DNA from: DASUKM01 sp036278735
Lineage (GTDB): Bacteria > Acidobacteriota > Vicinamibacteria > Vicinamibacterales > 2-12-FULL-66-21
NCBI GenBank assembly: GCA_036278735.1
Contig: DASUKM010000011.1
Coordinates: forward strand, 1-9,662
Reading direction: 5' to 3'
DNA length: 9,662 nucleotides
Shown here piece after piece: positions 1-6,459 of the stretch. A model generated the notes under the pieces. It saw nothing but the letters and a program-made list of their open reading frames with translations. It was not told the origin of the DNA and made no database searches. The number at the start of each line of letters is the position of its first letter. Within the stretch, counting starts at the first letter, position 1. The position numbers and the translations under genes are program-made.

Positions 1-125
1 CGGCCCTCGGCACGCGCGACGACAGCCGCCAGGCGTATGCGACATTCCTCGAGCTGTGGAAGGACGCCGACCGCGACGTCCCGATCTGGCGCGAGGCGCA
101 ACGCGAAGCGGCCGCGGTGCGCTAG
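1..125 (+). CDS. C-terminal fragment of a probable Ser/Thr kinase with TPR repeats
   Basis: An open frame enters from the left edge (first full codon at 3) and ends at a TAG at 123-125, so about 40 C-terminal residues are visible. The end includes AYATFLELWKDADRDVPIW followed by an alanine- and arginine-rich helix. This strongly resembles the last helix of acidobacterial eukaryote-like Ser/Thr kinases that carry TPR repeats, which commonly end in a Y-x-x-F-L-x-L-W-K-D-A-D-x-D-x-P-I pattern. The kinase domain itself lies outside the window, so the assignment rests on this tail alone. It is on the same strand as the next complete kinase gene, with about 226 bp between them, which suggests a tandem of kinase genes. 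A TPR protein without a kinase domain is the main alternative. Confidence 0.6.
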   Translation, partial: ALGTRDDSRQAYATFLELWKDADRDVPIWREAQREAAAVR

Positions 126-202
126 CGCTCAGGCGGCGAGACTCACGACCCTGGCGCAACCTCAACTCGTAGTCGTCGACCGGGTACGGAGGCGTTCGGC
201 CG

Positions 203-208
203 TATAAT
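203..208 (+). promoter_or_regulatory. Perfect TATAAT -10 box upstream of the kinase gene
   Basis: TATAAT matches the sigma-70 -10 consensus exactly and stands out in very GC-rich DNA. It lies in the spacer between the upstream gene's stop (125) and the kinase start (352). I could not find a good -35 box at 16-18 bp: the closest match, TCGACC at 176-181, is too far upstream. If it is used, transcription would begin near 215 and leave a leader of about 135 nt before the chosen GTG. No riboswitch fold was recognised in that leader. Confidence 0.5.
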
Positions 209-340
209 CTGCCGTCCCCCAAGATGCTCCCCACCTTGCGAGTGTGCGCGGGTCTCGAAGACGTCGCGACGGCCACGGGCGCGCGCCACTGCCGTCGCGC
301 CGGCGCGCGATGGCGCGAATGCGGCCAACGCGCCGGGCAC

Positions 341-347
341 GAGAGGA
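341..347 (+). promoter_or_regulatory. Ribosome binding site that fixes the kinase start
   Basis: The purine-rich GAGAGGA ends 4 nt before the GTG at 352. The in-frame upstream starts (GTG 244, ATG 310 and ATG 322) have no comparable site, and they would add an arginine-rich leader unlike the family. Confidence 0.55.
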
Positions 348-351
348 CCGC

Positions 352-3054
352 GTGATCGAGACGGGCGACAGAATCGGACCGTATCAGGTCGTCGGCAAGC
401 TGGGTGCCGGCGGCATGGGAGAGGTGTATCGCGCACGCGATACGAAGCTGAATCGCGACGTCGCGATCAAGGTCCTGCCGGAGGCGTTCGCCGCCGATCC
501 CGAGCGGCTGGCACGGTTCACGCGCGAGGCGCAAACCCTCGCCGCGCTCAATCATCCCAACATCGCGCACATCTACGGCGTCGAAGGACAGGCGCTGGTA
601 ATGGAACTCGTCGATGGCGAGGACCTGGCGCAGCGGCTCGCACGCGGACCGATTCCCCTCGAGGACGCGCTGCCGATCGCGCGCCAGATCGCCGACGCCC
701 TCGGGGCGGCGCACGAGCACGCCATCATTCACCGCGATTTGAAGCCGGCCAACGTCAAGGTGAGGCCGGATGGCACCGTCAAGGTGCTGGATTTCGGACT
801 GGCCAAGGCGATGGACGACGGTCCCGAGGGGGCGGCGAACCTCGTCAACTCGCCGACGTTCACCGCGCACGCGACCCAGATCGGCATGATCGTCGGGACG
901 GCCGCCTACATGGCGCCGGAGCAGGCGCGCGGGAAGGCCGTCGATCGCCGGGCCGACATCTGGGCGTTCGGGGCCGTGCTCTACGAAATGCTGACGGGCC
1001 GGCGCGCGTTCGACCCCTCGGGCACGTCAGGGCCGCCCCGAGCGGCGTCGATCGGCGAGGACGACACGCTGCAGGACGTCCTCGCGTCGGTCCTGAGGTC
1101 GGATCCCGCCTGGACTGCGATCCCAGCCGACGTCCCCTCGTCGGTCCGGCGATTGCTGCGACGCTGTCTCGAGAAGGATCCGCGCAAGCGGCTGAGCGCG
1201 ATCGCCGACGCGAGGTTCGATCTCGACGATCAGGACGAGGCGGCGGGCACGACCGCGCCGGCGCCCCGGAACCGCCGATCGTGGAGCGCACATCTTTGGC
1301 CTGCGCTGGCCGGCGTGCTCGTCGGCGGCCTCGCCGGCGTGCTCGTGTGGTCCGCCGCTGTCTCGCCCGCGAGTCCGCCGCTGCGGCGCGTGTCGCTGCT
1401 GCCGCCGCCGGCCACCACCCTGTATCCGGACTCGACGGGGGTGGCCATCTCCCCGGACGGCACGATGGTCGCGTTCGTCGTCGGGACGATCGCCCGTTCC
1501 GACACACAAATCTGGGTGCGTTCGCTCGATTCGATGACGGCCCGCCGGCTCGACGACACCGACGGCGGGAGCCTGCCGTTCTGGTCGCCGGACAGCCGGC
1601 GGCTCGGGTTCTTCACGACGTCGAAGTTGAAGACGATCGCCCTGTCCGGGGGGCGGGCTCAGATGCTGGCCGATGTGGTCGGCGGCGGACGCGGCGCGAC
1701 GTGGAGCCCGTCGGGAGTCATCGTCTACGCCAGAGAGGCCGGCGGACCGCTGTATCGGGTTCCCGCGACCGGCGGCACACCCGTGCAGACGAGCAGCCTC
1801 GATGCCACGCGTCACGAGTACGGACATCGCTTTCCGTCGTTCCTGCCCGACGGCGATCACTTCACGTACGCCTCGCTGCCGGGACGCGACGGCAAGTTCG
1901 ACATCTTCGTCGGATCGCTCTCGAGCACGACGCGGACATTGATCGGCCAGATGGAGAGCGCGCCGGTGTACGCGGATCCGGGCGAGCTCCTCTTTGCGCG
2001 CCAGGGGGTCCTCGTCGCGCAGCCGTTCGACGCGAAGACGCTGCGGACCACGGGCGATCCCGTGACGCTCGACGACGAACCGTCGATGATCCTCGATCCG
2101 GCGACGTCGTATACGGCTGGACGGCCGACGTCGATTTCCGCGAGCGGGTCATTGGCGTATTACACGGCGCCGTCCGGCAACACGGTCGCCGAGTGGTACG
2201 ACGTGCTCGGCCGAAAGACGGGAACGCTGCCGCTGCCGCCCGGACACTACGAGCACGTGACGATCTCCCCCGACGGCACACGCGGCGTGGTCGTGCGCTC
2301 GACCTCGCCGTCTGAATCGACGTTGTGGCTCGTCGATCTGGCGAGAGGCGGGGCTTCGCTCCTGTCGACGGGGACCGGCCGCAACGACGGGCCGGTGTGG
2401 TCGCCGGACGGCAGCCGGATCGTCTTCGCCAGCGACCGCACAGGACCCGAGGACGTGTACGTCAAGATCGTCGGCGATCCGACGCCGGAGCAACCGCTCT
2501 ACCGATCGAGCGTGCTCTTCAAGGGACCTGAGGCCTGGTCATCGGACGGCCGCTGGATCATCTGCACGCAGCTCAATCCGGGCACGGAGCAGGACGTGAT
2601 GCTGTTATCGGCGTCTGCTCCACGCGAGCTGAAGCCGCTCGTGATGGGGCCGACGCGCGACGAGGCCGGACCGGTCTCGCCCGATGGCCGTTGGCTCGCA
2701 TATTTCTCCGACGAGACAGGTCGTTACCAGCTGTACGTGCAGTCGTTTCCCTCTCCCGGGCACAGGCTGCAGGTCTCGCAGGACGGCGCAATCGGGGCAT
2801 GGTGGACTCCCGACGGCCGCCAGTTGCTGTTCGTCGGGGACGATCTGCGCACGCTCTCGCGCGTCGACGTCGCCCAGGCTGGCGACGCGCTCCGCGTGAG
2901 CGAGCCGGCGACCTTCGCCACGCTGCCGCCGAACATCCTCTGGATTGACAGCACGCCCGATCGGCAGCACTTTCTGGCGCTCGCGCCGGAACGCACGGGA
3001 ACGGGTTCGATGACCGTCGTCGAGAACTGGCGCGCGGCGCTGGCGGCGAAGTAG
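352..3054 (+). CDS. Membrane eukaryote-like Ser/Thr protein kinase with extracytoplasmic PD40 (TolB-like) propeller
   Basis: Predicted to phosphorylate proteins on Ser/Thr in the cytoplasm in response to something bound by an outer beta-propeller. From the GTG at 352 the protein has 900 aa. The Hanks-type kinase domain begins near residue 11. It shows the glycine loop GAGGMGEVY (18-26), VAIK with Lys40, the catalytic HRDLKPAN (127-134, Asp129), DFG at 147-149, and APE at 188-190, so all key residues are present and the kinase should be active. A single hydrophobic segment follows at about 315-337. The remainder has repeated S/T-P-D-G blades typical of PD40/TolB repeats, starting near residues 364, 410, 450, 497, 637, 682, 728, 775 and 817. 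This architecture is common in Acidobacteriota. The open frame extends upstream to 244, but an SD and the family's usual N-terminus support 352. It ends in TAG, with a second in-frame TAG two codons later. A secreted-protein gene follows 28 bp downstream and is probably co-transcribed. The ligand and substrates are unknown. Confidence 0.93.
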   Translation: MIETGDRIGPYQVVGKLGAGGMGEVYRARDTKLNRDVAIKVLPEAFAADPERLARFTREAQTLAALNHPNIAHIYGVEGQALVMELVDGEDLAQRLARGPIPLEDALPIARQIADALGAAHEHAIIHRDLKPANVKVRPDGTVKVLDFGLAKAMDDGPEGAANLVNSPTFTAHATQIGMIVGTAAYMAPEQARGKAVDRRADIWAFGAVLYEMLTGRRAFDPSGTSGPPRAASIGEDDTLQDVLASVLRSDPAWTAIPADVPSSVRRLLRRCLEKDPRKRLSAIADARFDLDDQDEAAGTTAPAPRNRRSWSAHLWPALAGVLVGGLAGVLVWSAAVSPASPPLRRVSLLPPPATTLYPDSTGVAISPDGTMVAFVVGTIARSDTQIWVRSLDSMTARRLDDTDGGSLPFWSPDSRRLGFFTTSKLKTIALSGGRAQMLADVVGGGRGATWSPSGVIVYAREAGGPLYRVPATGGTPVQTSSLDATRHEYGHRFPSFLPDGDHFTYASLPGRDGKFDIFVGSLSSTTRTLIGQMESAPVYADPGELLFARQGVLVAQPFDAKTLRTTGDPVTLDDEPSMILDPATSYTAGRPTSISASGSLAYYTAPSGNTVAEWYDVLGRKTGTLPLPPGHYEHVTISPDGTRGVVVRSTSPSESTLWLVDLARGGASLLSTGTGRNDGPVWSPDGSRIVFASDRTGPEDVYVKIVGDPTPEQPLYRSSVLFKGPEAWSSDGRWIICTQLNPGTEQDVMLLSASAPRELKPLVMGPTRDEAGPVSPDGRWLAYFSDETGRYQLYVQSFPSPGHRLQVSQDGAIGAWWTPDGRQLLFVGDDLRTLSRVDVAQAGDALRVSEPATFATLPPNILWIDSTPDRQHFLALAPERTGTGSMTVVENWRAALAAK

Positions 3055-3082
3055 AAGTAGATGACCGCGGAGGGTGGAGACC

Positions 3083-3676
3083 ATGCTGACCACGATCCCG
3101 ACGTCCGGCCGGTTCCTGCTGCGGCTGTCGATCGCCGTGCTCGTCTCGGGGCTTCCCGCGGCGGCGGCCGCGCCGCCGAGCGTCACGATCGCGCGCGACG
3201 GCCACGGCCTGACCGCCACGCTGGCCAACGGCGGGACGGCGTCGATCGCCTTGAACTATTCGCCCGGCACGAATAACGTCTGCGCGGATCAGCACTACGC
3301 GCCGTGCTTCGAATTTCACGCCGAAGACGGCGCGATGGACGTGCCGATCTCGGTAACGGCCGGCTGCACACTCATTCACCCGGGCGCGGTCGACTGTCCG
3401 GCCCTCGGCGTCACGTCCGTCACGATCGTGGTGAAGAACGGCGGCAGCGTCATGACCACCTGCGACTCGGGAATCTGCGCCGGCGGCCAGTGTTTCAGCG
3501 GCACGACCATCCACGTGGAAGCGGGCCCGGACGCGGTGTTCAGCGTCAAGAGCGACGACGGGTGCGTGGAGGACGTCGTCTGCGCGGCCGGGAGCGGCAC
3601 GGTCGAAGCCGATCGGATGGACCGGGTGGGCGGCTGCGCATACGTCGAGCGCCGGCGTCCTCTGCCCCGGCTGTGA
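3083..3676 (+). CDS. Secreted ten-cysteine protein, divergent relative of RTX-type calcium-binding proteins
   Basis: The protein has 197 aa from the ATG at 3083, chosen because GGAGGG (3069-3074) lies 8 nt upstream; an in-frame GTG at 3074 lies inside that site. Residues 1-30 form a signal peptide: Arg10 and Arg14, a hydrophobic core, then an Ala-rich cleavage region before Pro31. The mature part has ten cysteines, an even number that fits disulfide pairing outside the cytoplasm. The middle has a G-C...V-D-C-P-A-x-G-V-T-S-V pattern. The C-terminus has a D-x-V-x-C-x-x-G-x-G-x-V-x-A-D-x-x-D-x-V-x-x-C pattern. Both recall secreted RTX-like calcium-binding proteins, where such a cap follows the glycine-rich nonapeptides; those nonapeptides are absent here. 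The family link is my inference from motif shape; signal peptide and export are well supported. It follows the kinase gene by 28 bp, so an operon is likely. The last residues, an Arg/Pro-rich tail, look unlike the rest; see the findings for a possible frameshift. Confidence 0.72.
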   Translation: MLTTIPTSGRFLLRLSIAVLVSGLPAAAAAPPSVTIARDGHGLTATLANGGTASIALNYSPGTNNVCADQHYAPCFEFHAEDGAMDVPISVTAGCTLIHPGAVDCPALGVTSVTIVVKNGGSVMTTCDSGICAGGQCFSGTTIHVEAGPDAVFSVKSDDGCVEDVVCAAGSGTVEADRMDRVGGCAYVERRRPLPRL

Positions 3677-3745
3677 AGCCGTCGAGATCGTCACGGATCG
3701 CGGGCTGGTATCGGACGGCGCCCGTCTCGGTTACACTTCGGGGTT

Positions 3746-3750
3746 GGAGG
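3746..3750 (+). promoter_or_regulatory. Ribosome binding site that fixes the M28 peptidase start
   Basis: GGAGG lies 5 nt before the GTG at 3756. It overlaps the in-frame TTG at 3744, which argues against that earlier start. A TACACT box at 3732-3737 could serve as a -10 element, but its -35 is not clear, so a separate promoter remains unproven. Confidence 0.6.
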
Positions 3751-3755
3751 ATGAC

Positions 3756-5123
3756 GTGCGTAGTCGATTCGTATTGATGTGCGCCGCGGGGTTCATGACG
3801 GCGGGGCTGGTGGTCGTGGCACAGCAGGCGGGCAGCGGCCGCGAGGCGCAGCCGGCCAGAGGAAGAGGCCAGGTGGCTCCGGCACCCGATCCCGGGATCA
3901 CCACGATGGTCGGGCGGCTCACGCTCGATCGCTATAAAACCACGATCAAGGGCCTGACGCAGTTCGGCGACCGGCGCCAGGGCACGAAGCGCAATCAGGA
4001 CGCCGTGGACTGGATCGCGGCGCAGCTGAAAAGCTACGGCTACGACAACGTCGAGCGCCTCACCTATACGTTTCCGCTCGCCAGGCGTCCGTGCGGCCCG
4101 AGCGTCCCGCTCTCCGCGACAGTGCAAGGCAGCGAGGGGCAGCGCGCCGGACGCGGCGCCCAGCGCGGACGGGGCGCGGGACGCGGCGCGGGGCGCGGCC
4201 GGGCGGGCGACGTGGGCCGGCCGACCCCCACGGGCGGCGACGTTGGCCGCGCCGGCCGGAATGCCGGCGGCAGCATGATGTTCGGCTACACCGCGCACAC
4301 GGGCGTCAACTGCGATCCCGAGGCGCAAAAGGATCCGGCGATTCGCGCCCTCGATTCAGAGCCGATCGTTTCGCAGACGGCGCAGGACGTGTACGTCACG
4401 AAAATCGGCACCGTCCATCCGGACCAGATGTACATCGTCAGCGGCGACCTCGACGGGCACGGGTACAACCAGGCGGCCAACGACAACGGATCGGGGGCGG
4501 CGCTCGTGATGGAGCTCGCGCGCGTGTTCGCGTCGCCCGAGGTCACGACGGACGTGTCGATCCGGTTCGTGCTGTGGAACGGCGAGGAGGAAGGGCTGCT
4601 CGGCGCGCGCGCGTACGTGGAACAGCGCGCGGCGCTGCAGGGCAAAGAGGACCCGGCCGGATCGCACAAGTATCCGGAGCCGACGTGGCTCGGCATGATC
4701 CAGCACGACATGATGATGTGGGATCACGGCATGCCTCGGGCCGACGGCACGTTGAGCCCCGACCAGCGTCCCGAGGCGGACGTGAATGTCGAGTTCCAGT
4801 CGACGTCGAAGACGGCGGACGCATCAGAGAAGCTCGCCTGGGCGTTCAAAGCGGCCAACGAGATGTACGCGACCGACTACCCGGCCCAGGTCGGGCCGCA
4901 CATGACGAACACCTGCTCGTCCGCGTTCATGGACCTGACGCCGTCGATCAGCCTCCGCGAGAACGCCCGCGGGGCGCAGATCGGCGCCGGGTGGGATCCC
5001 AACTGGCACCAGGCGAGCGACGTCTACACGACCTATTCGGACAAGGACTTTCGTCTGGGGCTCAACGCGGCCCAGACCACGCTGTCCGCGATCGCGAAGC
5101 TGACCGGCGCGACGGTCAAATAG
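3756..5123 (+). CDS. Secreted M28-family zinc metallopeptidase (aminopeptidase-like)
   Basis: Predicted to hydrolyse N-terminal residues of peptides outside the cytoplasm with a two-zinc centre. The protein has 455 aa from the GTG at 3756. A signal peptide fills about residues 1-22 (Arg2, Arg4, a hydrophobic core, cleavage near VVA-QQ). M28 landmarks appear in order: DLDGHG (231-236), ANDNGSG with Asp243, WNGEEEGLLGA with catalytic Glu277 and ligand Glu278, QHDMMMWD with Asp318, and NWHQASD with His418. The 34-35 residue gap from Asp243 to Glu277/278 agrees with the Aeromonas aminopeptidase. The first ligand, normally the His of H-x-D, reads Asp231, so activity is uncertain. Residues 130-173 are an Arg/Gly-rich insert. 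The gene starts 79 bp after the ten-cysteine gene and overlaps the convergent dps gene by 8 bp. Its exact substrate cannot be read from the sequence. Confidence 0.9.
   Translation: MRSRFVLMCAAGFMTAGLVVVAQQAGSGREAQPARGRGQVAPAPDPGITTMVGRLTLDRYKTTIKGLTQFGDRRQGTKRNQDAVDWIAAQLKSYGYDNVERLTYTFPLARRPCGPSVPLSATVQGSEGQRAGRGAQRGRGAGRGAGRGRAGDVGRPTPTGGDVGRAGRNAGGSMMFGYTAHTGVNCDPEAQKDPAIRALDSEPIVSQTAQDVYVTKIGTVHPDQMYIVSGDLDGHGYNQAANDNGSGAALVMELARVFASPEVTTDVSIRFVLWNGEEEGLLGARAYVEQRAALQGKEDPAGSHKYPEPTWLGMIQHDMMMWDHGMPRADGTLSPDQRPEADVNVEFQSTSKTADASEKLAWAFKAANEMYATDYPAQVGPHMTNTCSSAFMDLTPSISLRENARGAQIGAGWDPNWHQASDVYTTYSDKDFRLGLNAAQTTLSAIAKLTGATVK
4143..4275 (+). repeat. Arg/Gly-rich low-complexity insert in the peptidase
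   Basis: Codons 130-173 of the M28 protein are dominated by Arg, Gly and Ala. The first half (4143-4209) reads as irregular AGRG and RGRG repeats, built at DNA level from GGCGCGGGACGC-like units. The second half repeats GDVGR twice. The segment joins the N-terminal part to the catalytic core and is probably disordered. It keeps the reading frame. Confidence 0.7.
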
Positions 5124-5697
5124 GGGCGTCCACCGCGTGCTCGGCGACGAACCAGACCTGCAGCTCGTTCGTCCGAATCACGTCGCTGACCAGCAGGTCG
5201 TTCGTCCCCTGATCGTCGTGCTCGGACGCGAGACGGGCCATGGCTCGCGCCTCCTTCAATACGATCTCGTGCCCGTGCAGCAGGCGCGACAGCTGCACGG
5301 GAACCGCTTCGCGGCCCTTCGGCGGACGCGGCAGGATGGTCCTCTCCGCCACGTCGTGCGCCATCGCCAGGCTGACCCCGCCCAGCGACTGGATGCGCTC
5401 GGCCAGCGCGTCCACGAGCGTGTTCTGCTCCGAATAGTGCTTGTCGAACAGCAGGTGCAGTTGATAGAACGTCGGCCCCGACACCTGCCAGTGATGCTTC
5501 TTGTACAGATCGCGCAGCGTGATCGTGTCGGCGAGCAGCTGGTTCAGGCCGTCGACGCTCTCCTGACACACCGCCTCGTCGAGCGCGATGGGCATCCGGA
5601 CCAGGTGACCGAAGGGTTGAATCTCGCGCGCCGCCTGGTCCACCACGGAATTGGCGTGCTTCACGATTTCGTCAGGACTGAGAACCGATTTGCTCAT
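5116..5697 (-). CDS. dps: Dps-family ferritin-like protein (DNA protection during starvation)
   Basis: A Dps-type mini-ferritin that would oxidise ferrous iron with hydrogen peroxide, store the iron in a 12-subunit shell, and so protect DNA from Fenton damage; cytoplasmic. It has 193 aa from the ATG at 5697. The ferroxidase signature is intact: His69 (in KKHHW), His81 (in QLHLLFD), Asp85, Asp96 and Glu100 (in LVDALAER). Their spacings of 12, 4, 11 and 4 equal those of Listeria Dps (31, 43, 47, 58, 62). The roughly 45 residues before the ferritin helices exceed the minimal Dps and could bind DNA or stabilise the shell; that is inference. An upstream in-frame start at 5754 is less likely because the motif-free extension crosses the hairpin region; an AAAGG lies about 9 nt before 5697. 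The gene lies 74 bp after the SFPASDPP gene on the same strand. Its stop overlaps the end of the peptidase gene. Confidence 0.93.
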   Translation of the reverse strand: MSKSVLSPDEIVKHANSVVDQAAREIQPFGHLVRMPIALDEAVCQESVDGLNQLLADTITLRDLYKKHHWQVSGPTFYQLHLLFDKHYSEQNTLVDALAERIQSLGGVSLAMAHDVAERTILPRPPKGREAVPVQLSRLLHGHEIVLKEARAMARLASEHDDQGTNDLLVSDVIRTNELQVWFVAEHAVDAPI

Positions 5698-5739
5698 GGA
5701 CGTCTGCCTTTCACCAGGTGGAGTGGCCCGCGTCGCGTG

Positions 5740-5771
5740 CGCGATCAGAACCACGGTTCAGGTCGATCGCG
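5740..5771 (-). promoter_or_regulatory. Hairpin between the SFPASDPP gene and dps
   Basis: Perfect 7-bp outer arms, CGCGATC (5740-5746) and GATCGCG (5765-5771), enclose 5-bp inner arms, GAACC (5748-5752) and GGTTC (5755-5759). A 1-nt bulge on one side and a 5-nt bulge on the other separate the two stems. On the - strand it begins in the base after the small gene's stop (5772-5774) and ends 42 nt before the dps ATG. No T-run follows, so it is not a standard intrinsic terminator. It could be a weak attenuator, an RNA-processing or stability element, or a protein-binding site. Confidence 0.4.
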
Positions 5772-5981
5772 TCAATCTCGGCTGTGCCCCGGGCCCGGCT
5801 GGGGCTTCGCGTCAGGAGCGCCGGGGCGCTCCGGTCCGGCCGGCACACCAAGCGTCCAGGGCGGAGGATCGCTCGCCGGGAACGAATCGGCGAGAATGAA
5901 ATCGATTTCGCGCTCGTCTGAAATCGCCGGGTCGCCCCTTCCCAAGCTCTGCTCGGGCGGCGTGTTGTCGCTCTTCCGCAT
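5772..5981 (-). CDS. Small conserved protein with the SFPASDPP motif
   Basis: A 69-aa protein of unknown function. Its centre reads DEREIDFILADSFPASDPP followed by PWTLG. The acidic stretch followed by (E/D)SFPASDPPxWT is a recurrent signature of small uncharacterised proteins in Proteobacteria and Acidobacteriota. The start at 5981 is chosen because GGGGAG (5986-5991 on the complement) lies 4 nt upstream; a longer frame to 6065 lacks such a site. No signal peptide or membrane segment is visible, so it is probably cytoplasmic. The C-terminal third is rich in Pro and Gly and probably disordered. It precedes dps by 74 bp on the same strand, so co-transcription and a stress-related role are plausible but inferred. 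Confidence 0.78.
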   Translation of the reverse strand: MRKSDNTPPEQSLGRGDPAISDEREIDFILADSFPASDPPPWTLGVPAGPERPGAPDAKPQPGPGHSRD

Positions 5982-6459
5982 CCGTCTCCCCGCTGCCGTG
6001 AACTCGAGTCGTGAGGCGACTTGGATAGCAAGGTCTCCGCCACCGTGGCGCCCGCATCGAACCAAGCGGGAGTCGGGCGAAAGCCAACAACACGGGCGGC
6101 TGCCGAACGCGGGGCTGTCACCCTCCGATACACCAGAGGGATTCCGATCGGACAGACCGCGGTGTCGCGAGGCGACGAACGCGGCTCAGCCGGGTTGGCG
6201 CGTTCCCTCACCGCTTCCCACGAGGCGCGCACTCCGACGGGGCATACATTCTGCATCGGCTCAGCCGCACGTCTGGTGACGCGCTGGTGAACGGCTCGTA
6301 GCTCGAGCGCTCGATGCGCCGACGTCGTTCTTCGGACGACAGTGGTCGCGGCCGCCGCTCTCGGAGTGGTCTTCGCCCTGGGGATCTGGGCCTTCGCCCG
6401 GACGCCAGCGGCCGGCGCGAGCGTCGTACGGATGGTCCGGGTGCGATGGCGGCCGGCGT
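5982..6459. other. Spacer of about 480 bp without a convincing gene
   Basis: This stretch separates the leftward SFPASDPP-dps pair from the rightward 663-aa gene, so it should hold the promoters of both. I found no box on either strand with a good -10 and -35 at the proper spacing. Open frames here are Arg/Pro/Ala-rich and resemble no family I know. One plus-strand frame from a GTG at 6342 encodes a hydrophobic stretch (VVAAAALGVVFALGIWAFA), but it has no ribosome binding site and overlaps the next gene by more than 200 bp. It could be remnant coding DNA. Confidence 0.45.

Noticed and set aside
119..128. Perfect palindrome GCGCTAGCGC over the first gene's stop
   Set aside because: It has no loop and no T-tract, so it is not a terminator. 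Ten bases of this kind arise easily in GC-rich DNA.
2573..3694. Minus-strand open frame of 373 codons across the kinase end and the ten-cysteine gene
   Set aside because: It is a high-GC shadow with Arg/Ala-rich composition. The plus-strand genes there have intact motifs, an SD and a signal peptide.
3714..3726. Short inverted repeat GACGG/CCGTC before the M28 gene
   Set aside because: Five-base arms with a 3-nt loop and no T-run are too weak to call a terminator.
3932..3937. TATAAA resembling a -10 box
   Set aside because: It lies inside the M28 coding region (codons for Tyr-Lys), with no -35 and no gene start downstream.
5137..6279. Long plus-strand open frame of 380 codons opposite dps
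   Set aside because: It is antisense to dps and the small gene, both of which have clear family motifs. Its translation has no recognisable domain and no ribosome binding site.
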